From: Bacteroidota bacterium
GTDB taxonomy: Bacteria > Bacteroidota > Bacteroidia > Bacteroidales > UBA6013
Length of the DNA stretch: 50,482 nt
Direction: 5' to 3'
Assembly: GCA_020048645.1 (NCBI GenBank)
Contig: JAIFMG010000056.1
Location: 1 to 50,482 of the forward strand
Part shown: piece by piece, positions 24,138 through 35,480 of the stretch
Layout of the letters: each line of letters starts with the position of its first letter
Numbering within the stretch: the first letter of the stretch is position 1
Notes under the pieces: model-generated
What the model was told of the DNA's origin: nothing
Databases searched by the model: none
Seen by the model: only the letters and a program-made list of their open reading frames with translations
Position numbers and translations under genes: made by a program

Positions 24138-27100
24138 ATGAAACGAATCTTCACCTTAGCCGGGGTGGTTTTCCTTTGGGTCTGGGGGAGCATCCTCCAG
24201 GCCCAGAACATCAGCTTCAGCTACCTGACCATCGAGGACGGGCTTTCGCAAAGCACCTGCTTCGATGTGCAGCAGGACACCACCGGGCTGGTCTGGATCG
24301 CCACCCACGACGGGCTGAACCGCTTCGACGGCTACAAGTTCCGGGTGTTCCGGCAGCAGGCAGGCGACAGCGCTTCCCTTTGCAACAGCATCGTCCGCTG
24401 CCTGCAACTCGACGGCAGGGGCACGCTCTGGGTGGGCACCGCGGGCGGAGGCCTCGCGCGCTGGCTGGCCGAGAGCGAGACCTTCCGCAACTTCGCCCCG
24501 AACGACCCGGCCCGCCCCGGCCTGGGCCACGGCATGATCCGCAACATGAGCCTCCACCAGGGCCACATCTGGCTGGCCACCGACCAGGGCCTGAGCCTGC
24601 TCGACTGGCGGACGGAGCAGTTCGTTGAGCTGCCCCCGGCCTTCGGCAGGCTCGCGCGCCTGGCCTGCCACGATGTCCAGGAGACCCCGAGCTGGGTCTT
24701 CGTGAGCACCGACGCGGGCCTCTTCCGCTACGACAAGGCCAGCCAGCGCATCGAGCGGATGCGGCCGCCGGCCTTCGCGCCTGCGACGCCCGACAGCCTG
24801 GCCTCGGTGGACCTGGAGCTGGGCCCCGACGGGTTCCTCTGGGTGGCCTTCAACAGCGGGCTGGGCAGGTTCTCCATCGAGCAGGGCCGCTTCGTCGAGC
24901 ATTTCGCGCCGGGCGACGGCTCGGGCCTGCCCCTGCCGCACCAGACGGTGCTGAAGGTCTTCTTCGACAGCCGCGGCAACCTCTGGGTAGGAACCAGCGA
25001 CGGCCTGGTCGTCCGCGAGGCCTCCACGGGCAGGGCCAAGGCCTTTAGCATGGACGACGGCCCGGGCAGTATCCTGCACAACAACATCGCCAGCCTCTAC
25101 GAGGACGAGGCCGGAGTGGTCTGGGTCGGGGCCTGGGAGATGGGCATCAGCAAGCACGACCCCTACGCCCGCAAGTTCCGCCTGGTGGAGTCGGACGGCA
25201 GGCCCGACCTGCCCGCGCGCACCGTGCGCATGGTCTTCCCCGACCGCGACAGCGTGCTCTGGATCGGCTACGTCGAGGGCGGGCTGGCGCGGCTGGACCG
25301 GAGCACGGGCCGCTTCGACCACTACCACGAGCGGCTGCCAGGCGCCTCGGCCCTGCCCGACTACACCGCCTCGGCGCTCTGCCTGGCCCGCGACGGCACG
25401 CTCTGGGTGGGCACCTGGGGCCACGGCCTCCAGCGCGGAGTCTGGCACGACTCCGCCCGGCGCGACAGCGTGGCCGCGTGGGTCGAGTACTCGCGCGAAA
25501 GCCGCGGGCTGGCCCACAACGCCGTGCAGGCGATCCTCGAGGACAGCCGGGGCCTGCTCTGGGTGGCCACGGGCGAGGGCCTGGACGTGCTGGACCCCGC
25601 CAGCGACAGCCTCTACCACCTGCTGAACCTGCCCGGCCAGACGGCCAGCAGCATCCAGGGCGCCCTGGTCGAAGACCGCTGGGGGCAGGTCTGGGCCGGC
25701 TCGTGGGGCGGGCTGCACCGCGTGCGGGTCGAGGGCCCGGGGCGCTTCGCCGTCGAGACCTTCACCCACGCCCAGCACGGCCTGCCCGACGACCGCGTCA
25801 TCTCGATGGACTACGACGGCCAGGGCCGCCTCTTCGTGGGCACCTTCGGCGGGGGGCTGGCCGTGCTGACGGACCTGCGCCAGCAGCCCCGGAGCCAGGC
25901 GTTCGCCGAGCGCGACGGCCTGGCCAACAACGTGGTCTATGGCCTCCACCTCGACCCGGCCAGCGAGCAGCTCTGGGCCAGCACCAACAAGGGCCTCTCG
26001 CGCCTGGACCTGCGCCAGGGGGGCCTGGCCAACTACGACGTCTCGCACGGCCTCCAAAGCGACGGCTTCTTCTGGGGCGCCTCGGCCCGGGGCGCCAGCG
26101 GCGAGCTTTTCTTCGGGGGGATAAAGGGCCTGAACGCCTTCTTCCCCTGGGAGGTCAAGGACAACCCCTACATGCCCCGGGTCGCGGCCACCGACCTGAA
26201 GCTCTACAACGTCTCGCTCGCGCCTTCGCCCGACGGCATCCTCAAGCGCTCGGTGGTGCTCTCGCAGTCGATCGAGCTCTCGTACCAGGACAAGGTCATC
26301 GCCATCGAGTTCGCGGCCCTGCACTTCAGCGTGCCGGGCAACCACTTGTACGCGTACCGGCTGCTGAACTTCGACGACGAGTGGATCTACACCGACGCCA
26401 AGAACCGCCTGGCCACCTACACCAACCTCGACCCGGGCCGCTACGTCTTCCAGGTCAAGGCCACCAACAGCGACGGCGTCTGGAGCGACCATGTGCTGAG
26501 CCTGGAGCTGGTGGTGCTGCCGCCGTTCTACGCTACCTGGTGGTTCCGGCTGGCCCTGGGGGCGGCGCTGGCCTTCATGGCCTTCACCTTCTACAAGGTG
26601 CGGGTGCGGCGCATCAAGGAGCACAACCGCGAGCTCCAGCGGCTGGTGGGCGTGCGCACGGCCGAGCTGGTCCACAAGAACCAGGAGCTCGAGGCCAAGC
26701 ACCTGGAGCTGGAGCAGAAGAACGCCGAGCTGGAGCAGCAGAAGGAAGAAATCATGAGCCAGAACGAGCAGATTTCGTCGCAGCGCGACCAGTTGGAGAA
26801 GCGCAACGCCGAGGTCTCGAAGCAGCGCGACTTCATCGGCTACCAGCACGAGGAGATCAAGTCGAGCATCCGCTACGCCCAGACCATCCAGGAGGCCATG
26901 CTGCCGTATCCGTCGGAGCTGCACGACCGCTTCGAGTGCTTCCTGCTCTTCCGCCCGCGGGACATCGTCTCGGGCGACTTCTACTGGTTCGCCGAGCTGG
27001 ACGTGCCCGGGCAGGGCACGCTCTGGTACCTGGCCGTGGCCGACTGCACGGGGCACGGGGTGCCGGGGGCGTTCATGTCCATGATCGGGCTGCGGCTGAT

Positions 27101-27626
27101 ACGGCAGGTGCTGGTCGAGGAGCGCGAGCCGGACCTTGGGCGGGCCCTGCTGCGCGTCAACCAGATGCTGGTCTGGGCCTTGAAGCAGAAGCAGAGCGAG
27201 AACGACGACGGCATGGACGTCTGCCTCTGCTGCCTGCGCCCCGAGAGCGGCCGGGTGGAGTTCGCCGGGGCCAAGCGTCCGCTCTACCACTACCAGGCGG
27301 CCACGGCCAGCACGCGGGTGCTGCGGGGCGACCGCTTTTCCATCGGCGGCAAGCGCGACAAGCCGGGCATGTTCTTCCAGACCCAGCGCTTCGAGATGGA
27401 GCCGGGCGACGCCGTGTATCTGAGCTCCGACGGTTTCGTGGACCAGAACGACCGCCACCGCAAGAAGATCGGCTCGCGGATGCTGCTCGAAAGGCTGGAC
27501 CAGATCGGGGCGATGCCCATGGCCGAGCAGGGCCGGCTGCTCGACCAGATGTTCGACCAGCACATGCTGGGCGTGGAGCAGCGCGACGACGTGAGCCTCA
27601 TCGGGCTGCGCTGCCCCTTGGGATAG
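24138..27626 (+). CDS. Two-component-type propeller / Y_Y_Y / SpoIIE phosphatase sensor
   Basis: A 1162-residue membrane sensor. Signal peptide ~1-22 (ending LQAQ). Residues ~25-690 are regulator propeller repeats of the type D-x-x-G-x-(L/V)-W-(V/I)-(G/A)-T, as in hybrid two-component sensors. Residues ~735-800 form a Y_Y_Y domain (YRLLNFDDEWIY, LDPGRYVFQVKA). A transmembrane helix lies at ~803-822, a Glu/Gln-rich coiled coil at ~830-905, and a SpoIIE/PP2C-type phosphatase from ~925 (RPRDIVSGDFYWF, VADCTGHGVPGAFMSMIG, SSDGFVDQN). The output should be dephosphorylation of a Ser/Thr-phosphorylated partner, often an anti-anti-sigma factor, in response to a periplasmic ligand. No partner gene is adjacent; the STAS-like protein at 22811 is a speculative candidate. 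Confidence 0.92.
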   Translation: MKRIFTLAGVVFLWVWGSILQAQNISFSYLTIEDGLSQSTCFDVQQDTTGLVWIATHDGLNRFDGYKFRVFRQQAGDSASLCNSIVRCLQLDGRGTLWVGTAGGGLARWLAESETFRNFAPNDPARPGLGHGMIRNMSLHQGHIWLATDQGLSLLDWRTEQFVELPPAFGRLARLACHDVQETPSWVFVSTDAGLFRYDKASQRIERMRPPAFAPATPDSLASVDLELGPDGFLWVAFNSGLGRFSIEQGRFVEHFAPGDGSGLPLPHQTVLKVFFDSRGNLWVGTSDGLVVREASTGRAKAFSMDDGPGSILHNNIASLYEDEAGVVWVGAWEMGISKHDPYARKFRLVESDGRPDLPARTVRMVFPDRDSVLWIGYVEGGLARLDRSTGRFDHYHERLPGASALPDYTASALCLARDGTLWVGTWGHGLQRGVWHDSARRDSVAAWVEYSRESRGLAHNAVQAILEDSRGLLWVATGEGLDVLDPASDSLYHLLNLPGQTASSIQGALVEDRWGQVWAGSWGGLHRVRVEGPGRFAVETFTHAQHGLPDDRVISMDYDGQGRLFVGTFGGGLAVLTDLRQQPRSQAFAERDGLANNVVYGLHLDPASEQLWASTNKGLSRLDLRQGGLANYDVSHGLQSDGFFWGASARGASGELFFGGIKGLNAFFPWEVKDNPYMPRVAATDLKLYNVSLAPSPDGILKRSVVLSQSIELSYQDKVIAIEFAALHFSVPGNHLYAYRLLNFDDEWIYTDAKNRLATYTNLDPGRYVFQVKATNSDGVWSDHVLSLELVVLPPFYATWWFRLALGAALAFMAFTFYKVRVRRIKEHNRELQRLVGVRTAELVHKNQELEAKHLELEQKNAELEQQKEEIMSQNEQISSQRDQLEKRNAEVSKQRDFIGYQHEEIKSSIRYAQTIQEAMLPYPSELHDRFECFLLFRPRDIVSGDFYWFAELDVPGQGTLWYLAVADCTGHGVPGAFMSMIGLRLIRQVLVEEREPDLGRALLRVNQMLVWALKQKQSENDDGMDVCLCCLRPESGRVEFAGAKRPLYHYQAATASTRVLRGDRFSIGGKRDKPGMFFQTQRFEMEPGDAVYLSSDGFVDQNDRHRKKIGSRMLLERLDQIGAMPMAEQGRLLDQMFDQHMLGVEQRDDVSLIGLRCPLG

Positions 27627-27659
27627 ATGGGCTTTTTTTCCAATCGCGGAAAAAAGGCT

Positions 27660-27667
27660 TACTTTTG
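27660..27667 (+). promoter_or_regulatory. Promoter core TACTTTTG for the ABC-F gene
   Basis: Exact TAnnTTTG, 31 nt before ATG 27698; TTT occupies the -33 position with a 20-nt spacer. Confidence 0.5.
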
Positions 27668-27697
27668 GCCACCAAAAACCTAGCAGGCCCACAAAAC

Positions 27698-29650
<1,953 letters not shown>

Positions 29651-29730
29651 GCCGGTGGCGGGCAACCCATCGGCCCCGGGCCTTGTCTGCTGGCAACATC
29701 AACCCTAACCCCGAGGATCACGACCCCACG

Positions 29731-30999
29731 ATGAAGAAAGCTCTTTTCCTGGCCATGCTCCTGGCCCTCTGGGGAGCCGGATGCGTCACCTACCAGACCA
29801 ACATCAGCCTGCGCGACGTGGCCCTGCTCTACAACCCCAGCGCCACGAGCCTCCACCCCGAGCACCTGCTCTACCATACCAGCGACAGCTCCGGCCTGCT
29901 CCTGACCCGCGTCTTCACCAAGGAGCTCCTCTTCAACCAGGCCAACGCCACCGGCGGCCTCCAGGCCCGCATGCGCGTCCGGTACCGCCTCTACAACTCG
30001 TTCCAGTCCTCTACCGTCGTGGACAGCGCCTCGGTGGTCTATGTCATGGACCGGGCCAACATCAGCGACGAGTTCGTCTCGTACCTGCCCATCGAGGGCA
30101 TGGGCGCCAGCCAGCGCTACGTGCTCGAGGTCTTCACCACCGACGTTTACCGCGAAAAGTCGAGCGTGCAGTACATCATCGTGGACAACACCAGCTCGCT
30201 GACGGCCCAGAACTACCTGCTGACCACGCATCCCGACAAGTACCCGGCCTTCCGCGGCTACAAGAACCTCGGTGAGGCCTTCTCGGTGCGCTACAGCCGC
30301 CGCGGCACGGGCGACCTGTTCGTCACCCGCTTCGAGCCCGACAGCACCCTGCCCGCGCCGCCCTTCAGCACCACCGCGCGCGACAGCGTCGTCTTGCAGC
30401 GCACCACCGTCCTGCGGCAGCGCTACGACGAGTCCACGCCCCAGCGGTTCGAGCGCACGGGCGTTTACCTCTTCCAGGTCGATACCCTCGCGCCCGGCGG
30501 AATGCTCGTCAACTGCTTCCACGACGATTTCCCCTACCTGCGCATGCCCGCGCAGCTCCTCGAGCCGCTGGCCTACCTGACCACCACTGAGGAGCTCGCC
30601 CGGCTGCTGGCCCACCCGAGCCAGAAGATCGCCCTGGACAACTTCTGGCTCGACGCCGCCGGCAGCATGGTCAAGGCCAAGGAGCTCATCCGCGTCTATT
30701 ACAACCGCGTCCTGCTGGCCAACGTCTATTTCACCAGCCACAAGGAAGGCTGGCGCACCGACCGCGGGATGCTCTACGTCATGTTCGGCCCGCCTTCGCG
30801 GGTCTTCAAGACCAACCTCGGCGAGACCTGGCAGTACGGAAAGACGCCCAGCCCCGAGAACACCTTCGTCTTCAACCGCTACCCCACGCGCTTCGCCGAC
30901 GAGAACTATGTGCTGGTGCGCAAGGCCGGCTACCGCAACCTCTGGTACAGGGCCTACGACACCTGGCGCGCCGGCAAGGTCTTCTTCTTCGAGAACTGA
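29731..30999 (+). CDS. GWxTD domain-containing lipoprotein
   Basis: A 422-residue protein. The signal peptide ends in a lipobox (LWGAGC, Cys17), so it is probably a lipoprotein. The middle is beta-rich. The C-terminal ~110 residues carry the GWxTD domain: GWRTDRGMLYVMFGPPSRV, followed by WQYG and the family's aromatic tail. The domain is widespread in Bacteroidota and related phyla, usually in secreted proteins, with unknown function. It follows the ABC-F gene by 80 nt without a visible terminator, so co-transcription is possible. Confidence 0.85.
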   Translation: MKKALFLAMLLALWGAGCVTYQTNISLRDVALLYNPSATSLHPEHLLYHTSDSSGLLLTRVFTKELLFNQANATGGLQARMRVRYRLYNSFQSSTVVDSASVVYVMDRANISDEFVSYLPIEGMGASQRYVLEVFTTDVYREKSSVQYIIVDNTSSLTAQNYLLTTHPDKYPAFRGYKNLGEAFSVRYSRRGTGDLFVTRFEPDSTLPAPPFSTTARDSVVLQRTTVLRQRYDESTPQRFERTGVYLFQVDTLAPGGMLVNCFHDDFPYLRMPAQLLEPLAYLTTTEELARLLAHPSQKIALDNFWLDAAGSMVKAKELIRVYYNRVLLANVYFTSHKEGWRTDRGMLYVMFGPPSRVFKTNLGETWQYGKTPSPENTFVFNRYPTRFADENYVLVRKAGYRNLWYRAYDTWRAGKVFFFEN

Positions 31000-31028
31000 C
31001 GCCCCGCGGGGGCTTGCCCAAAAACTTG

Positions 31029-31036
31029 TACTTTCG
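31029..31036 (+). promoter_or_regulatory. Promoter core TACTTTCG for hflX
   Basis: TAnnTTCG variant, 62 nt before the ATG at 31098. Confidence 0.45.
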
Positions 31037-31097
31037 CAAGCCCCGGCGCACGGCCACCGCCGCCGCCAACACCCAACAACCCACCCCTCCGAAAACC

Positions 31098-32282
31098 ATG
31101 ATAGAGACCGAGAAGATCATCGAAAAGGCCGTGCTGGTCGGCGTCGAGAGCCAGAAGCAGACCCAGGAGCAGACCCGCGAGTACCTCGACGAGCTGGCCT
31201 TCCTGGTCGAGACAGCCGGCGCCATACCCGTCAAGCGCTTCATCCAGCGCATGGAGCACCCCAACGCCCGCACCTTCGTCGGCTCGGGCAAGCTCGAGGA
31301 GGTCAAGGACTACATCACGGCCGAGGAGGTCGGCATGGTCGTCTTCGACGACGAGCTCTCGCCCACCCAGCAGCGCAACATCGAGCGCGAGCTCAAGGTC
31401 AAGGTGCTCGACCGCACCAACCTCATCCTCGACATCTTCGCCCAGCGGGCGCGAACGGCCCACGCCAAGACCCAGGTGGAGCTGGCCCAGTACGAGTACC
31501 TCCTGCCCCGCCTGGCCGGCATGTGGACCCACCTCGAGCGCCAGCGCGGCGGCATCGGGATGCGCGGGCCCGGCGAGAGCGAAATCGAGACCGACCGCCG
31601 CATCATCCGCGACCGCATCTCCAAGCTCAAGGAGGACCTCGAGCGCATCGACCGCCAGATGGCCACCCAGCGCAAGAACCGCGGCGAGCTCATCCGCGTG
31701 GCCCTGGTCGGATACACCAACGTCGGCAAGTCCACCATCATGAACCTGCTCAGCAAGTCGGACGTGCTGGCCGAGAACAAGCTCTTCGCCACCCTGGACA
31801 CCACCGTCCGCAAAGTGGTCATCGGCAACCTGCCCTTCCTGCTCTCCGACACCGTCGGCTTCATCCGCAAGCTGCCCCACAACCTGGTCGAGTCGTTCAA
31901 GTCCACCCTCGACGAGCTGCGCGAGTCCGACATCCTGCTGCACGTGGTGGACATCTCGCACCGCAACTTCGAGGAGCAGATCGCCGTGGTCAGGACCACC
32001 TTGCAGGAAATCGGCGCCGCCGACAAGGAAAGCTACCTGGTGTTCAACAAGATAGACGCCTACAACTTCGTCCCACAAGAGGAGGACGACCTCTCGCCGA
32101 AGAAGCCCGAGAACGTCAGCCTCGAAGAGATCAAGCAGACTTGGATGGCCCGCGAGAACACCACTTGCTTCTTCCTCTCGGCCAAGGAGAAGACCAACCT
32201 CGAGACCTTCAAGGAAATCCTCTACCAGAAAGTCCGCGACCTCCACAAGATCCGCTACCCTTACGAGAACTACCTCTACTAG
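31098..32282 (+). CDS. hflX: GTPase HflX
   Basis: A ribosome-splitting GTPase that rescues stalled or heat-damaged 70S particles. The 394-residue protein has the HflX N-terminal domain (VGSGKLEE, VFDDELSPTQQRNIE), the glycine-rich linker GERQ-type segment here as LERQRGGIGMRGPGESEIE, a helical region, and then the G domain: G1 GYTNVGKST (~204), G3 DTVGFIRKLPHNLV, G4 FNKID and a G5-like LSAKE. I chose ATG 31098 (MIETEKII) because the upstream extension overlaps the promoter core. Repeat copies R1 and R2 follow immediately downstream. Confidence 0.95.
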   Translation: MIETEKIIEKAVLVGVESQKQTQEQTREYLDELAFLVETAGAIPVKRFIQRMEHPNARTFVGSGKLEEVKDYITAEEVGMVVFDDELSPTQQRNIERELKVKVLDRTNLILDIFAQRARTAHAKTQVELAQYEYLLPRLAGMWTHLERQRGGIGMRGPGESEIETDRRIIRDRISKLKEDLERIDRQMATQRKNRGELIRVALVGYTNVGKSTIMNLLSKSDVLAENKLFATLDTTVRKVVIGNLPFLLSDTVGFIRKLPHNLVESFKSTLDELRESDILLHVVDISHRNFEEQIAVVRTTLQEIGAADKESYLVFNKIDAYNFVPQEEDDLSPKKPENVSLEEIKQTWMARENTTCFFLSAKEKTNLETFKEILYQKVRDLHKIRYPYENYLY

Positions 32283-32354
32283 CCCGGCGCGCGGCCGGGC
32301 ATGGGCGCCAGGCGTGCTTCTGCTTTCGAGACCTCGGGGTTCCGTTGGGGAACA

Positions 32355-32424
32355 TGGTGCCAAGTCGCTTTCAAACGTGATGGATCGCCTTGAAGCCTCG
32401 CCCAACCCCGAAGGGGCGTAATGA
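32355..32424 (+). repeat. Dispersed repeat R1, copy 3 (partial)
   Basis: GCCAAGTCGCTTTCAAACGTG-ATGGATCGCCTTGAAG, then an AACCCCGAAGGGG hairpin. It aligns closely with 47554-47618 behind dusB and with 35400-35480 behind rodA (inverted). Confidence 0.7.
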
Positions 32425-32451
32425 TTGCAGAAAGCGGATCCAGGCCAAAGA

Positions 32452-32582
32452 AGAGCACCCCGAAGGGGTCAAATTGTCCTGGCCGGGAGGAAGAGCCAGA
32501 CAATGCCACTCCTTCGGGGGGCCCCTCCCAACCACTTGCGGCTGGCTACGACCATTCCATCCCTCCGGGATTCGCCAGGGAT
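32452..32582 (+). repeat. Dispersed repeat R2, copy 2
   Basis: Inverted relative to 12830-12955. Shared blocks include GGAAGAGCC, GCCACTCCTTCGGGGG, GGCTGGC-ACGACCAT and the ATCCC...GGGATTCGCC hairpin. Beyond it, an ATCCCAAGC...GCTTGGGAT inverted pair lies at about 32650-32692. The whole spacer 32283-32728 holds no gene. Confidence 0.65.
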
Positions 32583-32728
32583 TTTCCAAATTTCGCAGGA
32601 TGCTGGCAATTTGCATCTGGCACCTTTGGACGCGACTGGGTATGAAATATCCCAAGCGCCAGCGTTGTCTGGCAATGGTGCTTGGGATACTCCACATCCG
32701 AAGGCAAGTGGGCGAGCGCTTCGCGCGG

Positions 32729-34165
32729 CTAGTGCCTCTTGAGCATGATCAGGGCGATGACGTTGAAGATCTCGAGGCGCCCCAGGAGCATGTTGATGGA
32801 CAGGACGTACTTTCCCAGGTCGGGAATCGTCGAGAAGTTGCCCAGGGAGCTGACCTTCTCGAATCCTGGCCCGACGTTCCCGATGGTGGCGATCGAGGCC
32901 GAGAAGGCGGTCATGCCATCGAGGTCCATCGCCGTGAGCAGGGCCGTGGAGGTGAAGAAGACCACTATGTACAGCACGATGAAGACCAGGGTCTGCTGCT
33001 CCAGCTTGTCGTCGATCACCTTGCCATCGACCTTCGAGATGAAGATGCCCTGGGGGTGCTTGAGCAGCTTGACCTGCTTTCCGATGGACTGGAAGAAGAT
33101 GTAAACGCGGTCGAACTTCAAGCCGCCGGAGGTCGAGCCGGTCATTCCGCACTGGATCGTGAAGTAGATCAGGACGACCTGCGTGAAGATGGGCCAGTGC
33201 GCCGAGTCCTCGGTCGCGAAGCCCGTGGTGGTGCCCAGGGAGATGACCTGGAACGAGGCGAAGCGCAAGGAGGTCCAGAAGTCGTAAGTCCCTGCCAGGT
33301 ACAGCTTCGCGGTAACGAGCGCTACCCCGGCGAGCATCACCAGCAGGAAGGTCTTGGCCAATGAGGACGTGAAGATGTTCTCCTTCTTGAGCATCACCGT
33401 GCCGTATATCAGGCCGAAGTGCATCCCGCTCAGGAGCATGAAGACCATGATGATGACCTCAATGGCCACGCTGTCGTAGGCGGCCACGCTCAGGTTCTTG
33501 GTCGAGAAGCCTCCGGTGGCGATGGTCGCGAAGGAGTGGTTGATCGCGTCGAAGAAGCTCATCCCAAAGAGCATCAGCGCGACGGTCTCGAGCAGCGTCA
33601 GGCTCAGGTAAACCACCGCGAGGATGCGGACGATCCTCCGGGCCTCGAAGCGGAAGTTCATCTTCGAGAGGCTCGAAATCTCGGCGTTGTAAACCGAGAG
33701 CCGCTGCCCCTTCGACTGGGGAAGCACCAGCATCACGAACAGGATGATGCCGACGCCGCCAATCCAGTGCGTTGACGAGCGCCAGAACAAGATGCCCTTG
33801 GGCAGGCTCTCGATTTCCACCAGCACGGTGGCCCCGGTGGTCGTGAAGCCGGACACGCTCTCGAACCAGGCGTTGGCCAGGGTGAACTCGCCGCCCCACA
33901 TGATGTAGGGCAACATGCCGACCACGCAGGTGAGCAGCCAGCCGAACACGACGATGGAGAGGCCCTCGCCGAAGTTGACGTGCTCGGTCCGTTCGACGAA
34001 GATCAGCGGGAAGACGCCGAAGATCGCGCAGATGAGGCCGCTGAAGAGCAGGGCTATCGTCGAGCTCTCGCCCAGGAAGAGCGAGATGAGGAACGAGATG
34101 AGCAGGAAAAGCCCGTTCAGGAGCAGGACGTAGCCCAGGTGCTTGATGATGATTTCCTTTTTCAT
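32729..34165 (-). CDS. trkH: TrkH-family potassium uptake channel subunit
   Basis: A 478-residue inner-membrane protein with about ten helices arranged as four M1-P-M2 repeats. The four selectivity-filter segments are recognisable: GFTTTGATV, TIATGGFS, SLGTTTGFA and TIGNVGPG. Members conduct K+ (or Na+ in some Ktr types) under control of cytosolic TrkA/KtrA RCK rings. The loop after filter 3 is CGMTGSTSGG, as in TrkH. No trkA is adjacent; instead the gene overlaps, by ATGA, the stop of an upstream HAMP-domain sensor-like gene. That is an unusual pairing. Confidence 0.93.
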   Translation of the reverse strand: MKKEIIIKHLGYVLLLNGLFLLISFLISLFLGESSTIALLFSGLICAIFGVFPLIFVERTEHVNFGEGLSIVVFGWLLTCVVGMLPYIMWGGEFTLANAWFESVSGFTTTGATVLVEIESLPKGILFWRSSTHWIGGVGIILFVMLVLPQSKGQRLSVYNAEISSLSKMNFRFEARRIVRILAVVYLSLTLLETVALMLFGMSFFDAINHSFATIATGGFSTKNLSVAAYDSVAIEVIIMVFMLLSGMHFGLIYGTVMLKKENIFTSSLAKTFLLVMLAGVALVTAKLYLAGTYDFWTSLRFASFQVISLGTTTGFATEDSAHWPIFTQVVLIYFTIQCGMTGSTSGGLKFDRVYIFFQSIGKQVKLLKHPQGIFISKVDGKVIDDKLEQQTLVFIVLYIVVFFTSTALLTAMDLDGMTAFSASIATIGNVGPGFEKVSSLGNFSTIPDLGKYVLSINMLLGRLEIFNVIALIMLKRH

Positions 34166-34938
34166 GGCTTCGCCTCGTTCTGGTTGCTGGCCATGCGGTG
34201 CAGCAGGTCCGAGATGGCCTCCTCAAGTTCCTTTATCTCGTCGTTCGAGGTGATGTTGCTCCGCAGGCTCTTGTCGCCGTCCTTGAAGCTGTTCACCGCT
34301 TCGGCCAGCTCGGAGAGCGGGTTGACGAAGTACCGGGCGATGAAGAAGTTCAGCACCAAGGAGAAGACCACGGCCGCGACGATGGACACGATTCCGGGCA
34401 TCAGGGCCCGCTTGGACCGTTCCTTCAGCTCCGAGGCCTCGTCGTACATGCTGCTCTGGTTCAGCGACATCAGCCCGTCCACCGCCAGCTTTGCCTGCAT
34501 GAACTTCTTGTGGGCCTCCTCCTTGTACCAAGAAAGGTTCCCTTGCTTGTCCGTGTCCTCGATGGGGCGCTCCCAGCTCGACTTGTAGGCCTGGTACGAT
34601 TCCTGGATCTGGCGGATGTGTTCCTGCTCGTTCTCCTCGGTCAGGTTGTTCCTCGCGACCTCGAACGAGGCCATGAAAAGGCTGTCCGCCGAGCGGAGTA
34701 TCTGCCTTCCTTCCCGCCACTCGCCCAGCATCAGCAGCAGGATGCCGCTGTCCTCGCGCTCCAGGGCCTCCACCATCGTCTTCGAGGCCTCGATGGACCT
34801 GTAGTTGTCCTCGATCAGCCCATGGACCGAATTGCTCAGCCACCTGAACTCGGCCAGGGAGATGGCCCCGGCTGCCGCCAGCATCGCGACCAGCAGCATG
34901 AAGCTGGCCAAAATCTTGATTTTCAGTGTTTTTTTCAT
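34162..34938 (-). CDS. Membrane sensor stub: four-helix-bundle/HAMP protein without output domain
   Basis: A 258-residue protein built like the front half of a histidine kinase or chemoreceptor. TM1 ~7-29 (ILASFMLLVAMLAAAG), a helical periplasmic domain of about 150 residues with SKTMVEALEREDSGIL and an Asp/Glu-rich surface, TM2 ~178-200, then a HAMP domain (VNPLSELAEAV ... LEEAISDLLHRM). The reading frame stops right after HAMP; no kinase, cyclase or MCP signalling domain follows. Its stop overlaps the trkH start (ATGA), so the two are made together. I infer that it may act directly on TrkH or a kinase elsewhere. ATG 34938 (MKKTLKIKI) fits the membrane topology. Confidence 0.8.
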   Translation of the reverse strand: MKKTLKIKILASFMLLVAMLAAAGAISLAEFRWLSNSVHGLIEDNYRSIEASKTMVEALEREDSGILLLMLGEWREGRQILRSADSLFMASFEVARNNLTEENEQEHIRQIQESYQAYKSSWERPIEDTDKQGNLSWYKEEAHKKFMQAKLAVDGLMSLNQSSMYDEASELKERSKRALMPGIVSIVAAVVFSLVLNFFIARYFVNPLSELAEAVNSFKDGDKSLRSNITSNDEIKELEEAISDLLHRMASNQNEAKP

Positions 34939-35339
34939 TTTGATACCCAATTGCTTTCAAACGTACTGCGAAAAGCTATTCCTGGCCTTTGTTGTTGAAA
35001 ACCAGGACCAATGGCAAACAAGACCGGGAGAGATTTTGAGTGCCAGTGGTTTATCCGCCACGCCCATGCCATCGGCGTGCTCTTTGACCCAAGTTTTGCC
35101 AGACGGCTTGCGGGTTTCGCCCATGAAGCCAACTTGGCGGAAGTCCTTTTGAGGACGGCCATGGGCGGGCCGCCCGGCGAGGCGCCCGTCCCGCGCGCCA
35201 AAGGCCCCGCGAATGTAAGGCAAAATCGTGACGCCCTTGTCCATCCGCGCCGGAGGCCGCCCCTGCCGCGCGGCTCAGAGCAAGCTGCGTCCGATGGTGA
35301 AATATCCGGAGCGTCATCTTCCGACAACAGCAGGCTGTT
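34939..35339. other. Spacer upstream of the sensor/trkH operon
   Basis: No convincing gene. A short R1 fragment (CAATTGCTTTCAAACGTAC) lies at 34948-34966. TACATTCG on the minus strand at 35210-35217 is a possible promoter core, which would give a leader of about 270 nt. Open frames here lack clear coding character. Confidence 0.4.
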
Positions 35340-35480
35340 CCGTCCATCCCGAAGGGATTGAATGTCAATAGCCCCGGATGAAATCCGGGGAGAACCGCCG
35401 CGAACCAGAACCCCGTAGGGGTCCAACGCGAAAACCAAGACGTACCAAGGCAATCCACCACGTTTGATAGCGGCTTGACG
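35340..35480 (-). repeat. Dispersed multi-hairpin repeat R1, copy 2 (inverted)
   Basis: Same order of elements as at 3511-3700 but inverted: the CCATCCCGAAGGGAT hairpin, the CCCCGGATGAAATCCGGGG hairpin, the ACCCCGTAGGGGT hairpin and the GCAATCCACCACGTTTGATA block. It begins directly at the rodA stop codon. Confidence 0.8.

Noticed and set aside
24156-27692. Very long open frame antisense to the SpoIIE sensor gene
   Set aside because: In GC-rich coding DNA the antisense frames stay open by chance. The translation has low complexity (Val/Leu/Gly/Ala/Gln) and no domain, whereas the plus-strand product is clearly real.
32282-32300. GCCCGGC...GCCGGGC stem directly after hflX as a terminator
   Set aside because: The stem is GC-rich but no U-run follows, so I do not call it a terminator.
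34935-35453. Overlapping minus-strand frames upstream of the HAMP gene
   Set aside because: Three frames are open over part of the region with no consistent codon bias or motif, and they run through the R1 hairpins.
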